DNA of 64,000 bases, taken from positions 124,001-188,000 of the forward strand of contig WGNL01000007.1 of the NCBI GenBank assembly GCA_016124585.1. The letters are read 5' to 3'. Source of the stretch: Bacteroidota bacterium. GTDB taxonomy: Bacteria > Bacteroidota > Bacteroidia > Chitinophagales > Saprospiraceae. The notes beneath the pieces were generated by a model. It searched no databases, was not told the origin of the DNA, and was given only the letters and a program-made list of their open reading frames with translations. Position numbers and translations under genes: made by a program. Shown here in pieces: positions 51,003 through 59,051 of this stretch (positions are counted from its first letter, which is position 1; each line of letters opens with the position of its first letter).

Positions 51003-53756
51003 ATGCTACAATTTTCTCAACCAGGTGCTATAGTTTCATTGATAAATGACAGAAAAAAACCCATTTTTTTTCTTGGTGCTGGTGCCTCAAAACAATCTGG
51101 AATTAAACTGGCGTCTGAAATTGTAGAAGAAGCAGCGAAATGGAAATATTGTATTCAGCAAGGAATGGATATGAATGATCCTAGATTAACTATGAGTGAT
51201 TGGAAAAAATGGCTTCAAACATTTCCTTGGTATACAGAAGATTATAGCACAATTTATCCACGAATTGTAGAAGAGTTTTTACATCCAGTACAAGCTAAAA
51301 AAGATTTTTTTCTTAAGATAATCAACCCACGAATTCCATCGAGTAAGGGGTATGAGAAGTTATCAGAATTACTACACCTTGGGTTACTTGACACAGTATT
51401 GACAACTAATTTTGACAACTGTTTGTATCATGCAGGAGTTCAAATAAGAAAAACAGAATTACAATCTATAAAAACGCCATCAGACTACTCACAATTTTCC
51501 TACACGCCAATCTACCCACAAGTTGTTTATCTTCATGGCTCAGTCGAACATTATACTGATCAAAATCTTATAAATGAAGTTCAAAACTTAAATTCTGAAA
51601 TTGTTAGCATGCTCAAGCCTCTGCTTAAAGATAGGCCATTGGTAGTGATAGGCTATAGAGGCGCAGAACCGTCAATAATGAATGACTTATTGTTAAACCA
51701 ATTGCAATTCACAAACAATTTTAGGCAAGGGGTCTATTGGTGTATTCTTAAAAAAGAGAGTGAAAAATTTTCAAACATTGAAGAATCATTCACTCCTCTG
51801 CTTAAAGACTTTGCTTCGAAATTAGGAAATAATTTTCAGTTGGTAACGATTGATGGCTTTGACGAACTGCTCGAAAAAGAATTATGGGGAAAACTAGCTG
51901 CAACTCAAATTGATGTTAAAAATCTAAATGTCAATCTGTCATTGATAACTGATATTCAAAGAGATGCTGTTTCAAGTTTAAGGAAAAACACATTAGGCCC
52001 AGTTGAAATAGCCTTTATTAGAGAAAGGATTAAGAATTATAGTGAAAGACTGAGAGTAAAAGTGTATAATGATGATGAATGGCTTCATGAACAAATGATA
52101 AGACTTCGTATAGCTGAATCAATTGGAGAATCGGTTGAATTGACAAAATCTGGAATACTGTTGTTTTCATCTCGAACTCAAGAATATGTGCCCGCTTCAT
52201 TTGTAGTTCTGAAGTTTATTGGAAATCCTGATTGGTTAAAAAAAATTACATCTTTTTTAACTGAGAAAGAGATAGACACAATGGTTGATTACAGCATGGG
52301 ATATATAACAAGGGAGATAAAAGGTAATATTTGGAATCAATTAAATGAAGTAACTGATGCATTGGCATTAATAAATAGGCCGTACAGGCTTAAAGGTGAG
52401 ACTTCTGAAAACGTATATCCTTATCCTACGCTAGCATTAAAAGAAATAATTGTTAATAGCTTAGTGCATAGAGATTACTTGATTGATGAATTTGTAAGGA
52501 TTGATGTCTACGAGGATTGTATAATTTTTACGAGCCCTGGAGGGTTAGTAGAAGAAGTAAAGAGGCAATTAAGCACAGAATCTTTAGAAGTAGAAATTAA
52601 AAAAGGTAATAAAGGTATTAAGGGTTATAGGAATCCAGTGATTGCTGATATATTTTATGGAGCAGGTGCAATGGATAAAGAAGGCTCTGGATTGTCTGAT
52701 GTAGTAAAACAAGTAACTAATAACTCCTCCACAGTTTCATTTGGTGTAACTACTGATGAAAAGTATTTTGAAGTAAAAATTTATAAAAGGATAGAAGAAT
52801 TTGATGAAGATACGAAAACAGCAACTCCAATAAAAATAAATGAATCTTCAAAATTTGCTTGTAATTTATTAGAAGTTTTGAATTTACCAGCTAAAGTATT
52901 TCATGCGTCAACAGTAGCTAGAATACCTAAAGATATCTCAAAAATTTTAGGCGAAACTTGGAATCCACCGTGTTTGCTTGCAAGAGAGAGACTTTGGTCA
53001 TTCTATGACTTAACAGAATATCAAAACCCATTAAGAAAATGTGTTGATGTAGGTACTGTGGAAGAACTTTCCCTTGAGGAATTTATCAGCCAAAGTGGTA
53101 ATACTATAGAGTTTGTAAGAATGCTCAACCAATGTATAATTGAACACATGTTCTCGATAGGATTAAGGGTAGATGTTAAAAAGAAAAGGGCATATTTTAC
53201 AAAAACGTTTGAAGAAACTGCAAAAGAAATAACATATCAAGCTAGATTAAAGAAGGCTACTCGAACAGTAGCAAGACCTAAAATAAATTCGAATAGTGGA
53301 AAGATTAGCTATTGGGAGCATAAATCCATCTGGTTTAAGTTTGAACAATTAGGCAATAAATGGTATTTGATAATCAATCCTGCTTACGTTTTTACGACTG
53401 ACGGCATAAAAAATTTACTAAAATCGGAAAGGGTGAATATTTTATCTACAAGGAAGGCATCTAGGGATTATAATATGGCGGTGCATAATGACCTTACCTT
53501 TTGGAGTAATTATTTATCAAATGGGAATGAAAACGCTTTTTTGTTAAGGATGAATAATAAAGAGATAAATGATGGTACTAAGATTGGGCCTATCCCACCG
53601 AGTATAGTAGTATCGTCACGGATGCCTACTGTAGTTGTAAATGACATTTCAGTAAGTGAAGATTATGTTGAGCCCGCTGAACTAATAGATTTAGATCAAG
53701 TTGAAAAAGAACTTGAAAAATTGGCTATTGAGGAAAATCTAGAAAACAAAAAATAA
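51003..53756 (+). CDS. SIR2 - COG2865/RecG-like ATP-binding - APAZ protein, partner of a short prokaryotic Argonaute
   Basis: 917 aa. Residues about 10-295 form a SIR2-like NAD-binding fold: GAGAS at 25-29, TTNFDN with N136, LHG with H178 and GYRGAEPS at 217-224. Residues about 335-595 resemble COG2865 / 'RecG-like' ATP-binding proteins: ELTKSGILLFSSRTQEYVP, ALKEIIVNSLVHRDY (N485, H489-R-D), FTSPGGL, YRNPVIADIFYGAG and KEGSGLSDV, a GHKL-like arrangement. Residues about 620-885 are APAZ-like, with the tell-tale SYWEHKSIWFKFEQLGNKWYLIINPAYVFTTDG. By SPARSA precedent, SIR2-APAZ binds the short Argonaute and destroys NAD+ when it senses target nucleic acid. The extra middle region makes this far longer than characterised SIR2-APAZ proteins. 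AT-rich codons; weak -7 box at 50959-50966. The next start lies 1 nt after the stop. Confidence 0.88.
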   Translation: MLQFSQPGAIVSLINDRKKPIFFLGAGASKQSGIKLASEIVEEAAKWKYCIQQGMDMNDPRLTMSDWKKWLQTFPWYTEDYSTIYPRIVEEFLHPVQAKKDFFLKIINPRIPSSKGYEKLSELLHLGLLDTVLTTNFDNCLYHAGVQIRKTELQSIKTPSDYSQFSYTPIYPQVVYLHGSVEHYTDQNLINEVQNLNSEIVSMLKPLLKDRPLVVIGYRGAEPSIMNDLLLNQLQFTNNFRQGVYWCILKKESEKFSNIEESFTPLLKDFASKLGNNFQLVTIDGFDELLEKELWGKLAATQIDVKNLNVNLSLITDIQRDAVSSLRKNTLGPVEIAFIRERIKNYSERLRVKVYNDDEWLHEQMIRLRIAESIGESVELTKSGILLFSSRTQEYVPASFVVLKFIGNPDWLKKITSFLTEKEIDTMVDYSMGYITREIKGNIWNQLNEVTDALALINRPYRLKGETSENVYPYPTLALKEIIVNSLVHRDYLIDEFVRIDVYEDCIIFTSPGGLVEEVKRQLSTESLEVEIKKGNKGIKGYRNPVIADIFYGAGAMDKEGSGLSDVVKQVTNNSSTVSFGVTTDEKYFEVKIYKRIEEFDEDTKTATPIKINESSKFACNLLEVLNLPAKVFHASTVARIPKDISKILGETWNPPCLLARERLWSFYDLTEYQNPLRKCVDVGTVEELSLEEFISQSGNTIEFVRMLNQCIIEHMFSIGLRVDVKKKRAYFTKTFEETAKEITYQARLKKATRTVARPKINSNSGKISYWEHKSIWFKFEQLGNKWYLIINPAYVFTTDGIKNLLKSERVNILSTRKASRDYNMAVHNDLTFWSNYLSNGNENAFLLRMNNKEINDGTKIGPIPPSIVVSSRMPTVVVNDISVSEDYVEPAELIDLDQVEKELEKLAIEENLENKK

Positions 53757-53757
53757 A

Positions 53758-55245
53758 ATGGCTACCAAAATTAATATAATTGAAATTGAAGACCCCCAAC
53801 TCGAATTTGGAGGTGTCGGTGAATTTTTTGACCCAAAAGAAGGACTGAAACAAGGAGGCCCATTCGACCTAAGGTTCGGCAATGCTAGGCGTGCTAGTAT
53901 TAATATAGGTTTTATTGGGCACGAAGAATCAATTCAAAAAGCATTAAACTGGTTGACTAGATGCAAAGATGAAATTGTAACTAAGATGCCAAATACAGTC
54001 CAGTACCCATCATATCCTGGTTTTAAACAAGTGTTTCGCACTGATATTAATTTTAATACTAAATGGAATTATGTAATAAGCGATGAGAGTTTCAAGAATG
54101 CTTTCTCAAAAAAAAATGATATTGATATCTTTAAAAGTGTTTTAGGACTATTTGAAGCTGGTATCGAAACTTTGAACAATTTAGATTCATTTCGACCTGA
54201 CACAGTAATATGTTGTTTACAAGATGAAGTAGTAGATAAATGTTGGAGTGTTCAAAACACTAAAATAAATAAAAAAGACAGAGAAAAAGTGAAAAATATG
54301 TCTACACAACTTTCTCTTTTTGACGATAATCAATTTGAGCCTATTGAAGAACAACAAGAAGATATTTTGCACAGAGATTTTAGACGAGCTTTAAAAGCCA
54401 TAGCAATGAAGTATAGTCTGCCTATTCAAATAGGTAGAGATACTCTATTTTTAGACCTTAATAATAACCAAGATGCGGCGATAAGGGCATGGAATAGTAG
54501 TGTTGCGTTATATTATAAATCTGGAGGAATGCCATGGCGCTTGCGGCCTGATGCAATAGAAACTTGTTATGTAGGTCTTAGTTTTCACCATCTATATACA
54601 ACACACGAAAAGCACCTTGTACGATCATGCATAGCTCAAGCTTTTTCATCTGATGGAGAAGGATTTGCAATTAGAGGAGCTAATGTTCAATGGGATGATA
54701 ATCAAGGTAAAGATGTCCATCTTACAGAAAAACAAGCAATCCTTGTAGGGGAAAAAATTATTGATGAATATAAAAGAAGGACTGGAAGTACACCATTAAG
54801 AGTAGTTTTACATAAAACAACATATTTTAATGATGAAGAAAAAGCTGGATTACACTATGCTTTAAACAATATACCTGTTGTAGAGTTAGTTAATTTAGCT
54901 CTAACTGATTTTAGACTTGTTAGATTTGGTGATTATCCTCCCAAAAGAGGTACATTATGTATTGTTAATGATCAAGCTGCATACCTTTTTACCTCCGGCT
55001 TCATGCCATCAATAAAGACATATCCAGGCCCTCATATACCTGTGCCAATTCAAATTAAAGCAGAAGATGGTGCGGACATAACAAGAATAGCGAGCGATGT
55101 CATCGCTTTGTCAAGAATGAACTGGAACACTGCTAGTATAACAGGAGGACACCCTGTTACTTTATCGTTTTCAAGAATGGTTGGAGGTATAATGGCAGAA
55201 TACGGAGATAAAGAACCTCCATCTTCGTTTCGCTATTATTTATGA
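53758..55245 (+). CDS. Short prokaryotic Argonaute (MID-PIWI), catalytically inactive
   Basis: 495 aa, without N or PAZ domains. PIWI-type landmarks: ARAWNSSVALYYKSGGMPWRL-like stretch at 242-262, YVGLSFHH at 271-278, the AFSSDGEGFAIRG hairpin, LRVVLHKTTYF at 347-357 and the C-terminal LSRMNWNTASITGGHPVTLSFSRMVGGIMAEY. The usual catalytic Asp in V-G-I-D is Ser275, and the second Asp (H-R-D-G type) is replaced in HKTT, so slicing is not expected, as in other short Argonautes. A QLSLF peptide at 184-188 in a variable linker matches the bacterial sliding-clamp-binding pentapeptide. It should load a small guide and activate the SIR2-bearing partner on target recognition. Separated from the partner gene by 1 nt. 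Confidence 0.92.
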   Translation: MATKINIIEIEDPQLEFGGVGEFFDPKEGLKQGGPFDLRFGNARRASINIGFIGHEESIQKALNWLTRCKDEIVTKMPNTVQYPSYPGFKQVFRTDINFNTKWNYVISDESFKNAFSKKNDIDIFKSVLGLFEAGIETLNNLDSFRPDTVICCLQDEVVDKCWSVQNTKINKKDREKVKNMSTQLSLFDDNQFEPIEEQQEDILHRDFRRALKAIAMKYSLPIQIGRDTLFLDLNNNQDAAIRAWNSSVALYYKSGGMPWRLRPDAIETCYVGLSFHHLYTTHEKHLVRSCIAQAFSSDGEGFAIRGANVQWDDNQGKDVHLTEKQAILVGEKIIDEYKRRTGSTPLRVVLHKTTYFNDEEKAGLHYALNNIPVVELVNLALTDFRLVRFGDYPPKRGTLCIVNDQAAYLFTSGFMPSIKTYPGPHIPVPIQIKAEDGADITRIASDVIALSRMNWNTASITGGHPVTLSFSRMVGGIMAEYGDKEPPSSFRYYL

Positions 55246-55863
55246 AATCGAATCTCACCAACCCGCTGTGTTAAGTCTTCCGTGCCTTCCCCAAACCCAT
55301 ATATTTCACCAGAAAAAAGAACAAGTCCAAGCCAGCGTTTAGCGCAGCGGCACTGGCGAGTTCCCAGCAGCGACCCACAAGAGCCGCTTTGCTAAACTCT
55401 TGGTGGGAACACTGTATTTTTTCACGGGTAGGTGTATAGTTTTGGGCAAAATGGGGAGGCTTGCACCGACGGATTCTTATCGCTGATAATTTTTTGAAGT
55501 GTACTACAATGATGACCAAACAGCACCACCCCCAAAAGCTTTACCCCCAATACGTAAATGATTTATCAAAATAACCTAAAAGTAATCACTGTAACAACGT
55601 AAACGGTGCCTCTATTAGACTATAAACTTTTGGTTGGTAAACACTATAAATTTACGTTCGAGCGAGAATTGTTTTACGTCCCACCATATCATCCTTTAGG
55701 TTCCAAGACCAATCCCGTTACGGAGGTAGAATACCTCCAATAAGTGCCAATAGGTAAAGCACGTGCTTGCTGGACGTAAACCATTGTGGTCCTAGTAGTT
55801 CGGCTTTTAGGTGCTGGAATGGCAGCTTTTACGTCGGAAAAGCAGATATATTCAAACAAAAAA
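55246..55863. other. Non-coding region after the Argonaute operon with local structure
   Basis: No supported gene; ORFs here are short and look like shadows. Two complementary pairs interlock: GTTTAGCGCAGCGGC (55337-55351) with GCCGCTTTGCTAAAC (55383-55397), 13 of 15 paired, and GTTCCCA (55360-55366) with TGGGAAC (55404-55410), a pseudoknot topology. A GGAGGT/ACCTCC hairpin lies at about 55724. It may mark the island boundary. Confidence 0.5.
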
Positions 55864-55889
55864 GCCTTGCCCCTATGCAGGAGCAAGGC
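55864..55889 (-). terminator. Minus-strand terminator
   Basis: GCCTTGC (55864-55870) and GCAAGGC (55883-55889) form a 7-bp stem. On the minus strand it is followed by a T run (A run at 55858-55863 on +). Serves the gene ending at 55921. Confidence 0.75.
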
Positions 55890-55920
55890 CCTTGTTGTAT
55901 TGGCTTATTGCGCCAAATGC

Positions 55921-56448
55921 TCAGGTCGCTTGGCCGTCGGTGCCTTCGCCTTCTTCTTCGCCACCTTCTTCTTCCTCATTGTTGTTATGGCCGCCAGTAT
56001 TCGGGAAGAACTGTTGAAGTTCCTCGTGCTTGGTCTGCCAGTCGGAGCCATTGGGCGTGGAGAGCTTGTAGGTGGTGTATTTATTTTCAAGTAGGGCCGC
56101 TTGGTAGTTGTCGTAGTCGTGCATAATCTTGATGCTTTCCAAGGTGTAGGTCAGGGTATTGAGCCGGAGATTGGTGCCTTCAATGAATTTGCGGTCGAGC
56201 ATGTCATTTGTGAATTCCGTCCAGTCGGTGTCGGGGCAGTCCAGAGCGGGCTGGTTCGAGTGGTAATCGTTTACTTTGTTTACCAGTAATTTGTTCTTCT
56301 CGTTGATACTGCCGTACTTCTGGCGTTGAGCACGGGTAAGGTTGCGGGAGTACGGCGCCACGATGGCCTCAATTGCGGCGAGGCTGTCGTTGATGGCGGT
56401 ACGGTCCTCTGGGGAAAAATGCTGATTGTTCAAATCAATTACTGCCAT
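55921..56448 (-). CDS. Hypothetical helical protein with acidic tail
   Basis: 175 aa from ATG 56448 (MAVIDLNNQHFSPEDRTAINDSLAAIEAIV); an upstream in-frame start at 56514 adds an unlikely hydrophobic leader. No signal peptide. The core of about 140 residues is helical (LAAIEAIVAPYSRNLTRAQRQKYGSINEKNKLLVNKVNDYH ... RLNTLTYTLESIKIMHDYDNYQAALLENKYTTYKL). The tail is Gly/Glu-rich (NNNEEEEGGEEEGEGTDG). A cytosolic structural or binding protein is likely, but I recognise no family. Its own terminator lies downstream. Confidence 0.75.
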   Translation of the reverse strand: MAVIDLNNQHFSPEDRTAINDSLAAIEAIVAPYSRNLTRAQRQKYGSINEKNKLLVNKVNDYHSNQPALDCPDTDWTEFTNDMLDRKFIEGTNLRLNTLTYTLESIKIMHDYDNYQAALLENKYTTYKLSTPNGSDWQTKHEELQQFFPNTGGHNNNEEEEGGEEEGEGTDGQAT

Positions 56449-56644
56449 TTGTAAAAGGTTTAAGAATGAGGAAATCAGCGCTGTTCTTTGTTTGTGACAT
56501 AAATTTAATTTCAATATTTGTTTTTTGAAATTAAATAGCGACTCGTGCTTGGGGATTTACGTATTATTATTACTATTTGTCGGGGAGGTTACATTTGGAA
56601 GCCTTTTACAATGGCTAATGGCTATTTGCCTGGATTCAAGCCAC

Positions 56645-56878
56645 CTACTTACCGACCGCCTTATCCCCCTCATACAAAAACGCCATATCATCCCGGAAAT
56701 CATGGAAAAGATTGGAAGCGTTGACCATCACTTCGTGGGCAGCCCAGTCACGGATGCGGTAGTCAACCCTTTCTTCAAACAGCACTTCGCATTCCCGCAG
56801 TAGGATGTTCATCCAAGCGTCTCGGCTACCTCGGCTTGGAGGCGCTCGACTATCTGGAGCTATTTGACCATATGTCAT
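56645..56878 (-). CDS. Short hypothetical ORF, possibly a gene remnant
   Basis: 77 aa. The segment DAWMNILLRECEVLFEERVDYRIRDWAAHEVMVNASNLFHDFRDDMAFLYEG looks like real protein (varied, amphipathic) rather than random translation, but the first 20 residues (Pro/Arg/Ser-rich) do not. It may be the 3' remnant of a truncated gene. No promoter or family recognised. Confidence 0.35.
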   Translation of the reverse strand: MTYGQIAPDSRAPPSRGSRDAWMNILLRECEVLFEERVDYRIRDWAAHEVMVNASNLFHDFRDDMAFLYEGDKAVGK

Positions 56879-57051
56879 TCAAGACCCCTTATTGTTCAAT
56901 CGAATATTACCCTAGAACTTTTAAGGTTTTCTACCTAGCAGCACCGCTCATCTACTTTTTCCCACCAAAAAAAGAATTAACATCGCCCCCAACGCAACGA
57001 AATTTCGTTTCGAGGCATTAATATGCAGCCAACAGGCAAAAGCATTTGCCT

Positions 57052-57059
57052 ATCTTTGC
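57052..57059 (+). promoter_or_regulatory. -7 box of the inositol-phosphate synthase gene
   Basis: TATCTTTG (position approximate by one base), about 103 nt before the ATG at 57162. The leader is free of strong repeats. Confidence 0.5.
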
Positions 57060-57161
57060 ACCGCTTTTTCCAAATAACATTTTTTCAACACCTGATTGCC
57101 AGCGCAATCGGCTTTTGGGAAGCCCGCTGCACTGGACATAGAACTACACTAAATTTTCAAT

Positions 57162-58466
57162 ATGACAAAAGTTAAACCAGCGAACGGTAAGCTTGGTATC
57201 CTCACTCCGGGTATGGGCGCCGTTGCTTCCACTTTCATGGCCGGTGTCATCGCCGTCAACAAGGGCATCGCCAAGCCCGTCGGTTCCGTCACACAGATGG
57301 GCAATATCCGCCTCGGCAAACGTACCGACAACCGCAATCCCCTGATCAAAGACTTCGTTCCGCTCGCAAAACTGACCGACGTGGTGTTTGGTGGCTGGGA
57401 TATTTTCGAGGACAATATGTATGAGTCGGCACTCAACGCCAAGGTGCTCGACAAAGACTTGCTCGAACAAATCCGCCCAGAATTGGAGGCCATCAAACCG
57501 ATGACCGCCGTTTTTGACCGTAGCTTCGTGAAACGCCTTGACGGCCCACACGTGAAGAAAGCTGCCACCAAGATGGAGCTTGCCGAAGCAGTCATGGAAG
57601 ACATGCGCCGTTTCAAAGAAGAAAATGGCTGTGACCGTTTGGTGATGGTTTGGTGCGGAAGTACCGAGGTGTACATCGAAGCGGGCGACGTGCATTCTTC
57701 CATTGAGAAATTGGAAGCTGGCTTGCGCAACAACGACCCGTCCATTCCGCCAAGCATGATTTATGCGTATGCCGCCGTGAAAATGGGCGTACCATATGCC
57801 AACGGCGCTCCGAACCTTTCCTGCGATTGCGAGGCAATGGTTGAGCTGTCCAAGCAGACCCGCACCCCTATCATGGGCAAGGACTTCAAAACAGGCCAGA
57901 CCTTGATGAAAACCATCGTGGCGCCCGGCATGAAAGTACGTGCCCTCGGAATCCACGGCTGGTTCTCTACCAATATCCTTGGAAATAGGGACGGCGAGGT
58001 GCTCGACGACCCAGATAACTTCAAAACAAAAGAAGTTTCCAAACTCGGTGTTTTGGAAGAAATCCTACAGCCAGAGAACAACCCCGACCTTTACGGCGAC
58101 CTCTACCACAAGGTGCGGATCAACTACTATCCCCCTCACGGCGATAACAAAGAAGGTTGGGACAATATCGACATCTTCGGTTGGCTCGGCTACAAGATGC
58201 AAATCAAGATTGACTTCCTATGCCGGGACTCCATCTTGGCGGCGCCTATCGTACTCGACCTTGCCCTGTTCCTCGATTTGGCAAAACGTGCCGATTTCTA
58301 TGGTATCCAGGAGTGGTTGTCATTCTACTTGAAATCGCCACAAGCCGCAAAGGGCCTTAGCCCTCAGCACGATATTTTCCTCCAAAACCAAAAGCTGCTC
58401 AACACCCTCCGCCACATGATGGATGAGGATTTGATCACGCATTTGGGATTGGACTACTATTATTAA
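57162..58466 (+). CDS. Inositol-3-phosphate synthase (MIPS)
   Basis: 434 aa. NAD-dependent cyclisation of glucose 6-phosphate to myo-inositol 3-phosphate (1L-myo-inositol 1-phosphate). The Rossmann start GKLGILTPGMGAVASTFMAGV is followed by KLTDVVFGGWDIFEDNMYESAL and the tetramerisation/active-site region (GKDFKTGQTLMKTIVAPGMKVRALGIHGWFSTNILGNRDGEVLDDP ... SKL). INYYPPHGDNKEGWDNIDIFGWLGYKMQIKIDFLCRDSILAAPIVLDLALFLDLA is classic MIPS. Followed within 63 nt by a PgpA-like phosphatase gene. In Bacteroides, a MIPS and a PgpA-like phosphatase belong to the inositol-phospholipid pathway, so the same product is likely here. Confidence 0.96.
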   Translation: MTKVKPANGKLGILTPGMGAVASTFMAGVIAVNKGIAKPVGSVTQMGNIRLGKRTDNRNPLIKDFVPLAKLTDVVFGGWDIFEDNMYESALNAKVLDKDLLEQIRPELEAIKPMTAVFDRSFVKRLDGPHVKKAATKMELAEAVMEDMRRFKEENGCDRLVMVWCGSTEVYIEAGDVHSSIEKLEAGLRNNDPSIPPSMIYAYAAVKMGVPYANGAPNLSCDCEAMVELSKQTRTPIMGKDFKTGQTLMKTIVAPGMKVRALGIHGWFSTNILGNRDGEVLDDPDNFKTKEVSKLGVLEEILQPENNPDLYGDLYHKVRINYYPPHGDNKEGWDNIDIFGWLGYKMQIKIDFLCRDSILAAPIVLDLALFLDLAKRADFYGIQEWLSFYLKSPQAAKGLSPQHDIFLQNQKLLNTLRHMMDEDLITHLGLDYYY

Positions 58467-58476
58467 TGGTAAATGG

Positions 58477-58529
58477 TGAACGGTGAATTGTGAATGGTTC
58501 ACCGTTCATTTTTTACAATTCACCGTTCA
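58477..58529 (+). repeat. Inverted repeat abutting the pgpA start codon
   Basis: A perfect 15-bp inverted repeat TGAACGGTGAATTGT (58477-58491) / ACAATTCACCGTTCA (58515-58529). The right arm ends at the base before ATG 58530. An inner GGTTCACCGTTCA segment offers an alternative fold. It separates MIPS from pgpA and could be a leader hairpin or processing site. Confidence 0.85.
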
Positions 58530-59006
58530 ATGTTCTGGAAGCTCATCGCAACCGCTTTTGGCGCAGGTTATTCGCCTGTGGCGCCTGGCACGGCAGGGGC
58601 AGCGGTGGGTGTACTGATGCTATGGGGAATGAGTGAAAAATGGCCGGGACAGTTTTCCGGCGGATGGCCACAAGCGCATTGGTTGCTGGTGGCCATTCTT
58701 GTTTTCTTATTTCTGGGGGTGATAGCTTCGAAAAAACTGGAACCAGAATGGGGCCACGACCCCAGCCGAATTGTCGTGGATGAACTGGTCGGAGTTTGGG
58801 TGGCGATGCTGGGCGTTCCCGTAAACTGGTTAAATTTATTACTTGCCTTTGGCCTTTTCAGGCTATTTGATATTTGGAAACCGCTGGGAATCAGGAAGTT
58901 GGAAAAGCTGCCCGGCGGCTGGGGAGTGATGATGGACGACGTGGCGGCGGGAGTGGCAGCGGCAGTTTTCCTGCACTTATTTCTGATTTTGAAAATGAGT
59001 TTTTAG
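58530..59006 (+). CDS. pgpA: PgpA-like phosphatidylglycerophosphatase A family phosphatase
   Basis: 158 aa from ATG 58530 (MFWKLIATAFGAGYSPVAPGTAGAAVG); the upstream in-frame ATG at 58494 translates the leader repeat and is rejected. PgpA signatures: GAGYSPVAPGTAGA, DPSRIVVDELVGVWVAMLGV (conserved acidic D-E), FRLFDIWKPLGI and GGWGVMMDDVAAGVAAAV, with four hydrophobic helices. PgpA enzymes dephosphorylate phosphatidylglycerophosphate. Next to MIPS the substrate may instead be phosphatidylinositol phosphate, as known for the Bacteroides inositol-lipid cluster; that assignment is inferred from context. Confidence 0.9.
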   Translation: MFWKLIATAFGAGYSPVAPGTAGAAVGVLMLWGMSEKWPGQFSGGWPQAHWLLVAILVFLFLGVIASKKLEPEWGHDPSRIVVDELVGVWVAMLGVPVNWLNLLLAFGLFRLFDIWKPLGIRKLEKLPGGWGVMMDDVAAGVAAAVFLHLFLILKMSF

Positions 59007-59051
59007 GTCAATTTCCCCTATTTTCGCAATTTCTCATTTTCATAAATTCCA

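Noticed and set aside
53758-55245. Catalytically active (slicing) Argonaute
   Set aside because: The expected catalytic Asp positions are Ser275 and the HKTT segment; fits inactive short Argonautes.
55271-55886. Minus-strand ORFs 55271-55519 and 55689-55886
   Set aside because: Low-complexity or unlikely protein sequences without recognisable domains; could be remnants but cannot be supported.
56525-57021. Plus-strand ORFs 56525-56803 and 56836-57021
   Set aside because: No start signals or domains; the first is antisense to the more protein-like minus ORF.
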